Shown one piece after another: positions 46,747 through 54,024 of a DNA stretch of 64,000 bases. The notes under the pieces are model-generated. The model did not search any database. It saw nothing but the letters and a program-made list of their open reading frames with translations, and was not told the DNA's origin. The stretch comes from Paenibacillus woosongensis (GTDB lineage: Bacteria; Bacillota; Bacilli; Paenibacillales; Paenibacillaceae), in assembly GCF_030122845.1 (NCBI RefSeq), contig NZ_CP126084.1:4464001-4528000 (forward strand), written 5' to 3'. Made by a program: the position numbers and the translations under genes. The number at the start of each line of letters is the position of its first letter. The first letter of the stretch is position 1.

Positions 46747-48060
46747 TTATAGTGCCTTCCCGGCTCCCTTGCCAGCAGCCGTGGCTGGATTGCGGCTTGG
46801 CTCCAGCGACGGCGCCGAAACGCCCCAAATCGCGGAACGAAACGCAATACCCGCCAGACCAATCAATGCGGTGACTGCGCCAATAAGCATAAAGGCCGCG
46901 CCGGCTTGGACCAGCTTGATCAAAAAGCCGCCAATCAAAGGTGCAGCCAGCATCACCAGACTGACGATCGTGTTCTGAATGCCGAATACCCGGCCGATCA
47001 TCTGCTCGGAGGTCTCTTTTTGCAGAATATAATTTTGCGTTACCATATACATGCCGTTGCCGATGCCGATCAGTGCACCGAGTCCGAGAAGCAGCAGAAC
47101 GCCGGTCCCCGGCGGACACAGCCCCAGAAGGGCGATCCCGGTCCCGATCAGCACATAGCCCCCGCCGAGTCCCCAGCCGTAGCCGATGCGATTCAACCGA
47201 TTAAGGATGACAATCACGGCCACGGCCCCCGCTCCGATCGCAGACACCAGCCAGCCGATCAGCGATTCATTCGCGGAATCGATCGCACGCAGCAGCGTCG
47301 GGAACTGATAATCGATCATCAGCAGCGCGGTCAAGCCGACAAAGCCGAACATCATCGTATACAGCACTTTTTTAGCCTGAAAAAGATACAGCCAGCCTTC
47401 GCGCCAATTTTGGAGAAAAGCATCCCAGGCCCTTCCCCGTCCGGAATCCGTCCTCTGCAGCGGCTCCTCTGCAGGATGGGAGGCCGGAAGCGCGCGCAGC
47501 GGGAGCAGCAGTACGGCCGACAGCAGCCTTGCTCCGGCATTAAGTATAATGCACGCCTGAGGCGACAGCGCTGTCAGCGTCATCGCGCCAAGCAGCGGGC
47601 CGGCCACCTTCGAGGACTGGTTCACCAGACCGTTGAAGGATGTCGCCTGAAACAGCAGAGTCGGCGGCACGACTTGCCGTGTCAGCGCCTGCTGGGCAGG
47701 CACGTGGAACACGCCGCAGGAGGCTCGCAGCGCCAGCAGCGGGAGCAGCCAGGCCATGTTGGGCGCAGCCAAAATGCATAGCGTCAGCACCACGGTAATT
47801 AGGTCGCAGACCATCATGAGCCGCGCTTTACGCACCCGGTCCGCGACCGTTCCGGCGAAGGAGCCGAGCAGCACCGCCGGCAGCGCCATCGTCACCGGGA
47901 TAAGGGCCAGCAGCACCGGGTCCACGCCCCACCGGTAAGCGACGAGCACCTGTATGGCGAGCGCGTCGAACCAATCGCCAAAGGAGGCAAGCGCATAAGC
48001 TCCAAACATATGCCTGAAGCTGCGTATCGATAAGAGGGAAGAGCGATCTTTTTGTGTCAT
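46747..48060 (-). CDS. MFS transporter
   Basis: A 437-residue major facilitator with 12 predicted helices and the loop 2-3 motif GTVADRVRKARLM. It has EntS/MFS_3-like features (VPAQQALTRQVVPP). The C-terminal tail is Ala/Pro/Gly-rich. It could export a drug or another small molecule; the substrate is unknown. It follows the wHTH-TPR regulator gene by 95 nt on the same strand, so the two may form a unit. Confidence 0.85.
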   Translation of the reverse strand: MTQKDRSSLLSIRSFRHMFGAYALASFGDWFDALAIQVLVAYRWGVDPVLLALIPVTMALPAVLLGSFAGTVADRVRKARLMMVCDLITVVLTLCILAAPNMAWLLPLLALRASCGVFHVPAQQALTRQVVPPTLLFQATSFNGLVNQSSKVAGPLLGAMTLTALSPQACIILNAGARLLSAVLLLPLRALPASHPAEEPLQRTDSGRGRAWDAFLQNWREGWLYLFQAKKVLYTMMFGFVGLTALLMIDYQFPTLLRAIDSANESLIGWLVSAIGAGAVAVIVILNRLNRIGYGWGLGGGYVLIGTGIALLGLCPPGTGVLLLLGLGALIGIGNGMYMVTQNYILQKETSEQMIGRVFGIQNTIVSLVMLAAPLIGGFLIKLVQAGAAFMLIGAVTALIGLAGIAFRSAIWGVSAPSLEPSRNPATAAGKGAGKAL

Positions 48061-48154
48061 AGGGTAATCTGTCCTTTCGTATCTCTAGATACCCTTATCC
48101 TATCCGGCGATTGTCAGAGGATGATCAGACGGCCTGGGCCACGGCCGCAGGCAG

Positions 48155-49306
48155 CTATGATAGAGATAATGCTCTGCCAATGACGGCTTCCATCTCCTTC
48201 TTATATTTCGATAGTCCTAGCTCTTCATCCAAAGAATCATAAAGCGACGCATATTTGTGCTGCATTTCCAGGCCAGGATGCTTCCGGTCGATATATCGCA
48301 GTATTTGGCAGAGCGAAATGATCCGAAGCGGGACGTTCAGCGACATCTCCAGCACATCCAGACCTTCATCAAACTTTTGCTCCGCCTCCTTTTTGCGGCC
48401 GCGCGCCAAATCCAAAAGCCCCTGAACGATGCGAAAACGTCCGATTTCCCGCAAATACGGCATATCCTCGAGCAAGCGGGCCAATCGTTCCGCCACCTTG
48501 TCCGCTTCCTCAAGCTCTCCGGCCAGCACGCAAACATATATTTCCATAAGAGCTACCGGCATGACAAACCCGCTGAGCCCATCCGCCTCAACCGTCTTCC
48601 TCGTCTCTGCGAACCGCTTCATCGCCTCCACTTCAAGTCCGGCATCCGCATACACCTCAAGAATGTTAAGTATACGCATTTCGCGATGCTCCTCCGGAGA
48701 AAGGGCTTGCCGGGCAATGGCCTGTTCACAATAGCGCAGTATTTGCTCCGGCTCGGGATTTGTCCCTCGGTATAAAATCAGCAGCCAGTACAGCCGGGTT
48801 TGCAGCGGCAGGCCGTCCGCTTCCAGGAACCAGGTGATATCGCCTTGTAGGAATTTCAAATAAACGGCGTAGAACGGATCCAGCTCGAAGCCGAGTATGT
48901 CCTTCTGCGTAGCCAGCGCCAGCATCGATTTGCCTTGACCGAACAGGTGGTATTTCTTGAAAATATCCCGCACCGAGGAATTAACCTCGCGATCGCCAAC
49001 CGACGGATTCATTACGGATTTCGGTTCCCCGACGGTCAGGCTGTATCCGTATCCCCGCACAGTATTGATGCGAATATGCGCCCAGGGAGACAGCTTCTTC
49101 CTCAGGCGGTAAATATGATCATCCACTGTCCGCTCTACCGGGTATTCCATCGTCCACACCCGATCAAGGAGCTGATCGCGCGTAAAAGCCCTGTCGCGGT
49201 GACGATACAGAAATTGCAGCAGCGCGAACTCCTTCGCCAGCAGCGTGATGCTCTCGGAGCCCCATTTTACTTTGTAGCCGGAAGGATCGAATGTCAGTCT
49301 CTCCAT
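48155..49306 (-). CDS. Winged-helix regulator with C-terminal TPR-like domain
   Basis: A 383-residue protein. Residues 1-100 form an OmpR-type winged helix (ITLLAKEFALLQFLYRHRDR, FTRDQLLDRVWTMEYPVERT, VDDHIYRLRKKL, NTVRGYGYSL) placed at the N-terminus without a receiver domain. The remainder is all-helical with TPR-like repeats (about 160-370), as in BTAD/SARP-like one-component regulators. AAGGGG lies just before the ATG at 49306; a longer open frame upstream overlaps a terminator and is rejected. The neighbouring MFS gene is a likely target. Confidence 0.78.
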   Translation of the reverse strand: MERLTFDPSGYKVKWGSESITLLAKEFALLQFLYRHRDRAFTRDQLLDRVWTMEYPVERTVDDHIYRLRKKLSPWAHIRINTVRGYGYSLTVGEPKSVMNPSVGDREVNSSVRDIFKKYHLFGQGKSMLALATQKDILGFELDPFYAVYLKFLQGDITWFLEADGLPLQTRLYWLLILYRGTNPEPEQILRYCEQAIARQALSPEEHREMRILNILEVYADAGLEVEAMKRFAETRKTVEADGLSGFVMPVALMEIYVCVLAGELEEADKVAERLARLLEDMPYLREIGRFRIVQGLLDLARGRKKEAEQKFDEGLDVLEMSLNVPLRIISLCQILRYIDRKHPGLEMQHKYASLYDSLDEELGLSKYKKEMEAVIGRALSLS

Positions 49307-49396
49307 AACTACCCCTTCTCCAAATGTCTTATTAGATTTATCATAATCGATCACCGCCCTCCTGAGAAATGAAAAGCGCGCAACCGATCTGGGTGC

Positions 49397-49454
49397 AAAA
49401 TAAAAATCCCCGAAGGAGGCGGTCAATATTGCTTTAGGCCGCCCCTCAGGGGAT
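49397..49454 (-). terminator. Terminator of the kamA-like gene
   Basis: On the minus strand CCCCTGAGG.. pairs with ..CCTCCTTCGGGG (inner CGGCC/GACCG), followed by ATTTTTATTTT. Confidence 0.7.
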
Positions 49455-49475
49455 GATTTACTATGTTCTATTATG

Positions 49476-50663
49476 TTATAACATGGCAGGCGTACGTTTT
49501 CTCTTCTGTGGAAAATCGGGCAGCTCGTTTACAGAGACGATTTCATCCGTCTTCTTCTCCGGCTGCTTCCAATACTGTTCATTGCCGGGAAGGTCGTCGA
49601 ACCAGGACGCATCCTTCGGACAATCGAGGATCATCAATTTGCCGTAATCCCCGTCACGGGACTGGTGATATTTCAAATAGGCCTTGCCGTTTTCAATTGC
49701 TAGAATTTCGATCTTGCCCGACGTATGGCTCATCGACAGTCTGACGCGTTTGCCCAGCCCGGATGTGCGCGCCTTCGCCTCCTCGACGATCCGGTAGACC
49801 TCTTCCAGGGAAAGGACGAAATCCCGGTTCCCGGCTACCGGCCTGTTCACGAAGAAGTAGTAAGGCGTAACCCCTGCCCAGGACAGCTTATCCAGCAGTT
49901 CGCCAAGCACTACAGGGTCATCGTTGATGCCTTTTAGCACGGGGGTCTGGTTGACTACGATCGCGCCAGCCTCATGCAGTGCCTGGAAGCCGCGTCTCGC
50001 TTCCGCCGTAATTTCGCGCGGATGGTTAATATGAGCCATGACGTAAATGCGCTGCTCCGGCGTGGAAAAGGTGCGGATCACATCGAGCAGTTCCTCGTCC
50101 TCGTAAATGCGCATCGGATTAAATACAGGAATCTTGGAGCCAAGACGAATGATCTTAACATGCTCGATTTCACGCAGCTGGGCCAGAATTCCCCGCAGCT
50201 TCTCCGTAGCCAGAATGAGGCTGTCCCCGCCGGTCAACAGGACGTTGTTGATTTCGGGATGCTTGGCGATATAATCGATCCCCGGCTGTACATCGGACAT
50301 GGCCTCCTTCACGTCATTGCGGAACAAACGCTTGCGGAAGCAATATCGGCAGTACGCGCCGCACACCTCCGACACGATCAGCAGAGCTGTCGTCGTATAC
50401 TTGTGCTGACAGCCCGGCACGACATAGTTGGTATCCTCGTCTGACGCATCCCAGCGGCCGTATTCCTCTAGCTCCCCTTCATTCGGGATAACCAGCTTGC
50501 GAATCGGATCCTGGGGATCGTTCCAGTCAATCAGGCTCAAATAATAATCGTTCACCCGAAATACGAACTTCTCCGTAATCGGTTTCAAACGCGCCCGCTC
50601 CTCCTCCGGAATCATCGTCAGTCTGTCCAGATTCGTAATGTACTTCGTTTTCGCCTTTGTCAT
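49476..50663 (-). CDS. KamA-family radical SAM aminomutase-like protein
   Basis: A 395-residue radical SAM protein. The [4Fe-4S] motif CGAYCRYC (CxxxCxxC) is followed by FRKRLF and LLTGGDSLIL. The family includes lysine and glutamate 2,3-aminomutases, which shift an amino group from the alpha to the beta carbon with PLP. In place of the usual PGGGGK PLP-lysine loop it has SHTSGKIEIL, so it belongs to a shorter, divergent subgroup and its amino acid is unknown. GGAAGGAGG precedes the ATG at 50663. A c-di-AMP riboswitch upstream hints at an osmolyte role. Confidence 0.88.
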   Translation of the reverse strand: MTKAKTKYITNLDRLTMIPEEERARLKPITEKFVFRVNDYYLSLIDWNDPQDPIRKLVIPNEGELEEYGRWDASDEDTNYVVPGCQHKYTTTALLIVSEVCGAYCRYCFRKRLFRNDVKEAMSDVQPGIDYIAKHPEINNVLLTGGDSLILATEKLRGILAQLREIEHVKIIRLGSKIPVFNPMRIYEDEELLDVIRTFSTPEQRIYVMAHINHPREITAEARRGFQALHEAGAIVVNQTPVLKGINDDPVVLGELLDKLSWAGVTPYYFFVNRPVAGNRDFVLSLEEVYRIVEEAKARTSGLGKRVRLSMSHTSGKIEILAIENGKAYLKYHQSRDGDYGKLMILDCPKDASWFDDLPGNEQYWKQPEKKTDEIVSVNELPDFPQKRKRTPAML

Positions 50664-50690
50664 TTGTACATCCTCCTTCCTAGTAATCAA

Positions 50691-50716
50691 CAAAAAAGAC
50701 CCCAAACCGGGGGTCT
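50691..50716 (-). terminator. Second leader terminator before the kamA-like gene
   Basis: On the minus strand AGACCCCC..GGGGTCT is followed by TTTTTT, 28 nt before the start codon. Confidence 0.88.
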
Positions 50717-50747
50717 AGACACAGCTGCGCCAGCAAGGGTCAGAAGA

Positions 50748-50773
50748 CAAAAATAGACCCCAAAACAGGGTCT
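50748..50773 (-). terminator. First leader terminator before the kamA-like gene
   Basis: On the minus strand TAGACCCT-GTTTT-GGGGTCTA is followed by TTTTT. Its arms are nearly identical to those of the second terminator, so the two could exchange partners. Confidence 0.85.
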
Positions 50774-50799
50774 AAAGAGACGTAATTAATGATTTAAAA

Positions 50800-50945
50800 C
50801 AGACCCATCCACTGCTGACGAGGTTAGCTGACGGACTCGGGTAAGATGGTACCCTACACCTCATAGGAATGAGTGATTCGCCCCAAGAAAAAAAACTGGT
50901 TCCCCCGCTTTCCTGGCTATCACCAAGAAACTAAGCGTGTGTCTA
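50800..50945 (-). promoter_or_regulatory. c-di-AMP riboswitch (ydaO/yuaA type)
   Basis: On the minus strand the signature blocks occur in order: GCTTAG near 50935, GGGGGAACCAG (50906-50896), GGGGCGAATCAC (50884-50873), TAGGG, and TCCGTCAGCTAACCTCGTC (50835-50817). These are the conserved elements of the ydaO-yuaA aptamer, a c-di-AMP-responsive OFF switch. Two terminators follow before the kamA-like start. Called by motif recognition only. Confidence 0.9.
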
Positions 50946-51005
50946 TGATACGGTGTAAGGGAAAGATTGTCAACCTTAGGGCAATTAACAAGAGAATTGG
51001 AATAA

Positions 51006-51416
51006 TTATAATATTCTTAAAATTTGACGTTTAATGTTATTTTCTGTCATCTGCCCTGTCATGATCCGTTCGGGGTCAAGCTTTTGGCGAGGCGGCTCAT
51101 ACAGCGCCGCTATTTCATAAGTCGCCAGCTCGGAGCCAATGATGGAGCTGTCTTCCGGCTTAAGCTCCCTGACTTTGCTGTGCAGCGTTCGCGCAGCTCT
51201 GCTCGTTGACCATTTGTCAAAATACCGCCTATCCTCCCATGTCGTGCAAACCTGCAGCTCGTCGCATTCCTGGCTGTTATCCTTGATCAGCACTTCCATG
51301 AGCAGGAAGCCTTCAAAAGAATGAACCGGTGAAGGCGTCCTGAAGCGGGACAATACTTCATTTACCCTGCCTTTTCGAACCCGGATCGTTTGGATGGCCT
51401 TCATCATCACCATCAT
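51006..51416 (-). CDS. IsdG/HmoA-like heme-degrading monooxygenase (ABM domain)
   Basis: A 136-residue protein with an antibiotic-biosynthesis-monooxygenase fold. The pattern CTTWEDRRYFDKWSTSRAAR followed by HSKV matches the Trp and heme-ligand His region of IsdG/HmoA-type heme oxygenases, which open heme to release iron. It overlaps the ankyrin gene by 4 nt (ATGA), and the operon carries two Fur boxes, which supports heme-iron use. The exact start among several ATG codons is uncertain. Confidence 0.8.
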   Translation of the reverse strand: MMVMMKAIQTIRVRKGRVNEVLSRFRTPSPVHSFEGFLLMEVLIKDNSQECDELQVCTTWEDRRYFDKWSTSRAARTLHSKVRELKPEDSSIIGSELATYEIAALYEPPRQKLDPERIMTGQMTENNIKRQILRIL

Positions 51417-51826
51417 TTTCCGACCACTTCTTTCGATAGAAATGAACTTAAATACTCATGGACGAAAATGGCGGCATTTCCCCCAGCCTCGGCGTGGCGA
51501 ATCAGCGATATACCGTGCGGGCCTTTGGCATAGACGGTCTCGGGGTGATTTTCGACGATCGCTTTAACGACGTTCAGCTCTCCAAGCATAGCCGCAGCAA
51601 AAATATCCATCCGTGCCCCGTGCGCCAGCAGCAGCCTTGCAATGCTGAAATTCCCGGTATGCGATGCGGCGCCGAGGGCGCTCTCCCAATCGCCGCTCCC
51701 CCAATCAATGACCCCATGAACGAGTGCGGGTTCCTGCTTGAGCAGCCTTGCCACCTCATCATAATCGCCATGCGCCGCTACAATAAATTCACGTACCAGC
51801 TCGTGATTTAAAGGCCCTCTTGGCAT
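51413..51826 (-). CDS. Ankyrin-repeat protein
   Basis: A 137-residue cytoplasmic protein with three to four ankyrin repeats (ESALGAASHTGNFSIARLLL, AAMLGELNVVKAIVENHPET, HGISLIRHAEAGG). It probably binds a protein partner, perhaps the heme monooxygenase encoded next. AAGGAGGGG precedes the ATG. Its start lies inside the end of the 54-aa ORF upstream and its stop overlaps the next start, so all three look coupled. Confidence 0.82.
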   Translation of the reverse strand: MPRGPLNHELVREFIVAAHGDYDEVARLLKQEPALVHGVIDWGSGDWESALGAASHTGNFSIARLLLAHGARMDIFAAAMLGELNVVKAIVENHPETVYAKGPHGISLIRHAEAGGNAAIFVHEYLSSFLSKEVVGK

Positions 51827-51972
51827 GTATACCCCTCCTTGCCCGTGCTGTCCGAACCTCTCGCTCTCTGTTTCTGTTCATCGCTCTCTCGTTGCCGCTC
51901 GCCCTCTCTTCGGCACACCGCCGCACTGATAATGAGAAGCCATGATATATATACCAATGATGCTTGGTTCAT
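51808..51972 (-). CDS. 54-aa membrane peptide at the head of the Fur-boxed operon
   Basis: A small frame starts MNQASLVYISWLLIISAAVC (one membrane helix at about 5-20) and continues with a very charged tail rich in Arg, Glu and Gln. GGAGGAAT lies 5 nt before the ATG, and the Fur boxes lie 26-78 nt upstream. It ends inside the ankyrin gene start, a sign of translational coupling. I do not recognise the family; it may be a peptide or a coupling leader. Confidence 0.5.
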   Translation of the reverse strand: MNQASLVYISWLLIISAAVCRREGERQRESDEQKQRARGSDSTGKEGYTCQEGL

Positions 51973-51997
51973 CTTCCATTCCTCCATTCTACATAAT

Positions 51998-52012
51998 TGA
52001 TAAGCATTCTCA
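51998..52012. promoter_or_regulatory. Fur box 1
   Basis: TGATAAGCATTCTCA, 12 of 14 against TGATAATNATTATCA. Confidence 0.8.
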
Positions 52013-52035
52013 ATGATTGATCAATTCCATTCTAT

Positions 52036-52050
52036 TGATAATGATTCTCA
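52036..52050. promoter_or_regulatory. Fur box 2
   Basis: TGATAATGATTCTCA, 13 of 14 against the 7-1-7 consensus and extended on both sides (TTGATAATG..CATTGTCAA). Confidence 0.88.
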
Positions 52051-52123
52051 TTGTCAATAAGAGGGGTGGAATCTTTCCCTCCACTAAAATAAACTACGGA
52101 TTTATGACTAAATGATCAGATTC

Positions 52124-52153
52124 AGGTAACTAGATGTAATTCTGCAGTTAGAA
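52124..52153. repeat. Copy of the dispersed intergenic repeat
   Basis: GTAACTAGATGTAATTCTGC followed by AGTTAG. It is the same AACTAGATGTA..TGCAGTTAG core as at 32255-32280, here directly before the IS remnant. Confidence 0.55.
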
Positions 52154-52218
52154 TAAAAAGTGGACATCTCTTAGTGCAAAAATAGATAATGAGTCTAATA
52201 AGATAAAGAGGTGTCGAA

Positions 52219-52470
52219 ATGAGTGAGACGAGACAACGGTATAACGAAACATTTAAACGTGAAGCCGTAAAGTATGTGCAAGAACAAACCAAGTCACTCG
52301 AGGAGATCGCAAACGAGTTAAACATTAACCCCGGTACATTACGAAACTGGGTCGGAAAGTATCGAGAATTTGAAAATGAACCCGTTAACCAAGGCGAAAC
52401 TCTTCGCCAGCAATCTCAAATGATCGATGAACAACAACGGGAAATCGCACAAATCGCCGTTTATTACTGA
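52219..52470 (+). pseudogene. IS3-family OrfA, truncated
   Basis: The frame starts RQRYNETFKREAVKYVQEQT with HTH LEEIANELNINPGTLRNWVG, a typical IS3-group OrfA. It keeps the start of the leucine zipper (QMIDEQQREIAQ) but then ends with IAVYY instead of the usual LEEENAILKKA-type continuation. No OrfB follows. A ribosome site (AAAGAGGTG) is intact. A relic of an element whose 3' part is gone. Confidence 0.8.
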
Positions 52471-52550
52471 ATGGATCATCGCCAACAGCACAAAGAGCGC
52501 TGCCCCCGGCAACGCTCATCGTACATATGGCTATGTTTCTATTTCCGTGT

Positions 52551-53375
52551 CTAGACGGTAGATGCCGCTTGATTCAGCATATATTTCTCGACGACTTTAG
52601 CTACGCCGTCTTCCATATTCGTGTCGGTTACATAATCTGCGACAGCCTTAATATCGTCGGGAGCATTGCCCATGGCTACGCCAAGCCCGGCAAATTCAAT
52701 CATCGCCAGATCATTATAGCTATCCCCGATCGCTATAACTTCTTCCCGCTTGATACCCAGCTGCTGGATGAGATGGTGCAGGCTCGTCCCCTTATCTACG
52801 CCCGCCTCCGTAAATTCCAGGAAGAAGGGCTTGGAGCGAACGACGTTAAGCTCCCCTGCCAGCTGCGGCTGCAGCTTGCTCTCCAAAGCAACCAGCTTCT
52901 CCGGATCATCGACCATGAGCACCTTTACGACCGGCTCCTGAACCGCTGCAATAAAATCCTCAACCTCGACAATCCGCATCCCCGTAATTTCGCCTTCGAT
53001 ATCCGTATACTTATTATGTGCCGGAGTCACGATATCATCGCCAACGTAAGTATGGATCCATACGCCCTCCTGCTTGCTGATTGCGTACAGCTCATGGGCC
53101 GTTTCCGGTGTCAAAGTACTGCTGAACAAGACCTCCTGGGTTGCGGAATTGGTAATTTTCGCCCCATTAAAGGATAGAATAAAGCTGCCGTATTTCTCCA
53201 GCTCTAATTCCTTGGCGATATGCGTCATAGCAAAGGTCGGGCGGCCGGAGGCCAGCACCACCTTCATTCCTGCCTCCTGCGCATCCATCAGCGCCTGCTT
53301 CGTGCGAGGCGAAATCGTATGGTCATCCCGCAGCAGCGTATCATCCAAATCCAGCACGATCATTTTATAATTCAT
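52551..53375 (-). CDS. Cof-type HAD-superfamily phosphatase
   Basis: A 274-residue HAD IIB hydrolase. Motif I is LDLDDTLLRDD (nucleophile Asp9, acid Asp11), motif II ASGRP and motif IV GDSYNDLAMIEFAG. Members dephosphorylate sugar phosphates or flavin precursors such as the 5-amino-6-ribitylaminouracil phosphate; the substrate here is open. The gene stands alone. Confidence 0.93.
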   Translation of the reverse strand: MNYKMIVLDLDDTLLRDDHTISPRTKQALMDAQEAGMKVVLASGRPTFAMTHIAKELELEKYGSFILSFNGAKITNSATQEVLFSSTLTPETAHELYAISKQEGVWIHTYVGDDIVTPAHNKYTDIEGEITGMRIVEVEDFIAAVQEPVVKVLMVDDPEKLVALESKLQPQLAGELNVVRSKPFFLEFTEAGVDKGTSLHHLIQQLGIKREEVIAIGDSYNDLAMIEFAGLGVAMGNAPDDIKAVADYVTDTNMEDGVAKVVEKYMLNQAASTV

Positions 53376-53516
53376 CTCTCTATGTCCCCTCCACTCATTC
53401 TGTCGATAAGCTATGAAGCTAGCTGCTTAGTATCGCAATATACATAGCATACCATCTCTGAATGAGCTTGAGGGTATTATTTCGCTAGTTTAATCCAACG
53501 AACCTAATAGTTTGCG

Positions 53517-53990
53517 TTATAGAATAGACTCGTTCACCACAATATACACATCGAAGCACGGCTCCGCGCCGGCGGGCGGTTGAATGGATAGCGTGTATCC
53601 GGTAGAGACCTGGATCATCTTGTTGCGGTGGATGTAATCCACCAGCTCTGTGAATACCCGGTCCAAGCCTTCGGGATCTCCGGCATACCTGGTATGAACC
53701 GCATTCACCAGCTGAAACATCGGTTTGAATCCGTAAGGCTCCGGCAAATCCAGTGGCCGATCGACCGGGAACATAAACTCCATGTCCAGAACCTGCTCTT
53801 CCGAATCATGATCTATTGCGAAAGTAGCGGAGATCATCGGTCCGTTGCGTTTAGCTCCGCTGCCTTTCAAAACGGCAACGAATTGGCCCAGCCTATGATC
53901 AATCTCGGACTGCTTCATTCTTGCGCGATAGGAAGCCACATTCTCAAATCTGATGCTCTTCCCGGTTTCGATTTGAATCGTCTGCTCCAT
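53517..53990 (-). CDS. GyrI-like / DUF5085-type protein (uncertain)
   Basis: A 157-residue soluble protein with no membrane segment. Its pattern (FENVASYRARMKQSEIDHRL, then ATFAIDHDSEEQVLDMEFMF and YTLSIQPPAGAEPCFDVYIV) suggests a GyrI-like small-molecule-binding fold of the kind named DUF5085 in some Firmicutes. This assignment is from memory. AGGAGG lies 8 nt before the ATG at 53990. It is 35 nt downstream of the M48 protease gene, at the end of the peptide cluster, so a role there is possible. Confidence 0.5.
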   Translation of the reverse strand: MEQTIQIETGKSIRFENVASYRARMKQSEIDHRLGQFVAVLKGSGAKRNGPMISATFAIDHDSEEQVLDMEFMFPVDRPLDLPEPYGFKPMFQLVNAVHTRYAGDPEGLDRVFTELVDYIHRNKMIQVSTGYTLSIQPPAGAEPCFDVYIVVNESIL

Positions 53991-54024
53991 CCTATATACC
54001 TCCTGGATTATTAGATATGTTTTC

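Noticed and set aside
49476-50663. Naming the radical SAM protein lysine 2,3-aminomutase or EpmB
   Set aside because: The PLP loop differs from lysine 2,3-aminomutase, and no elongation factor P or EpmA gene is nearby; only the family level is supported.
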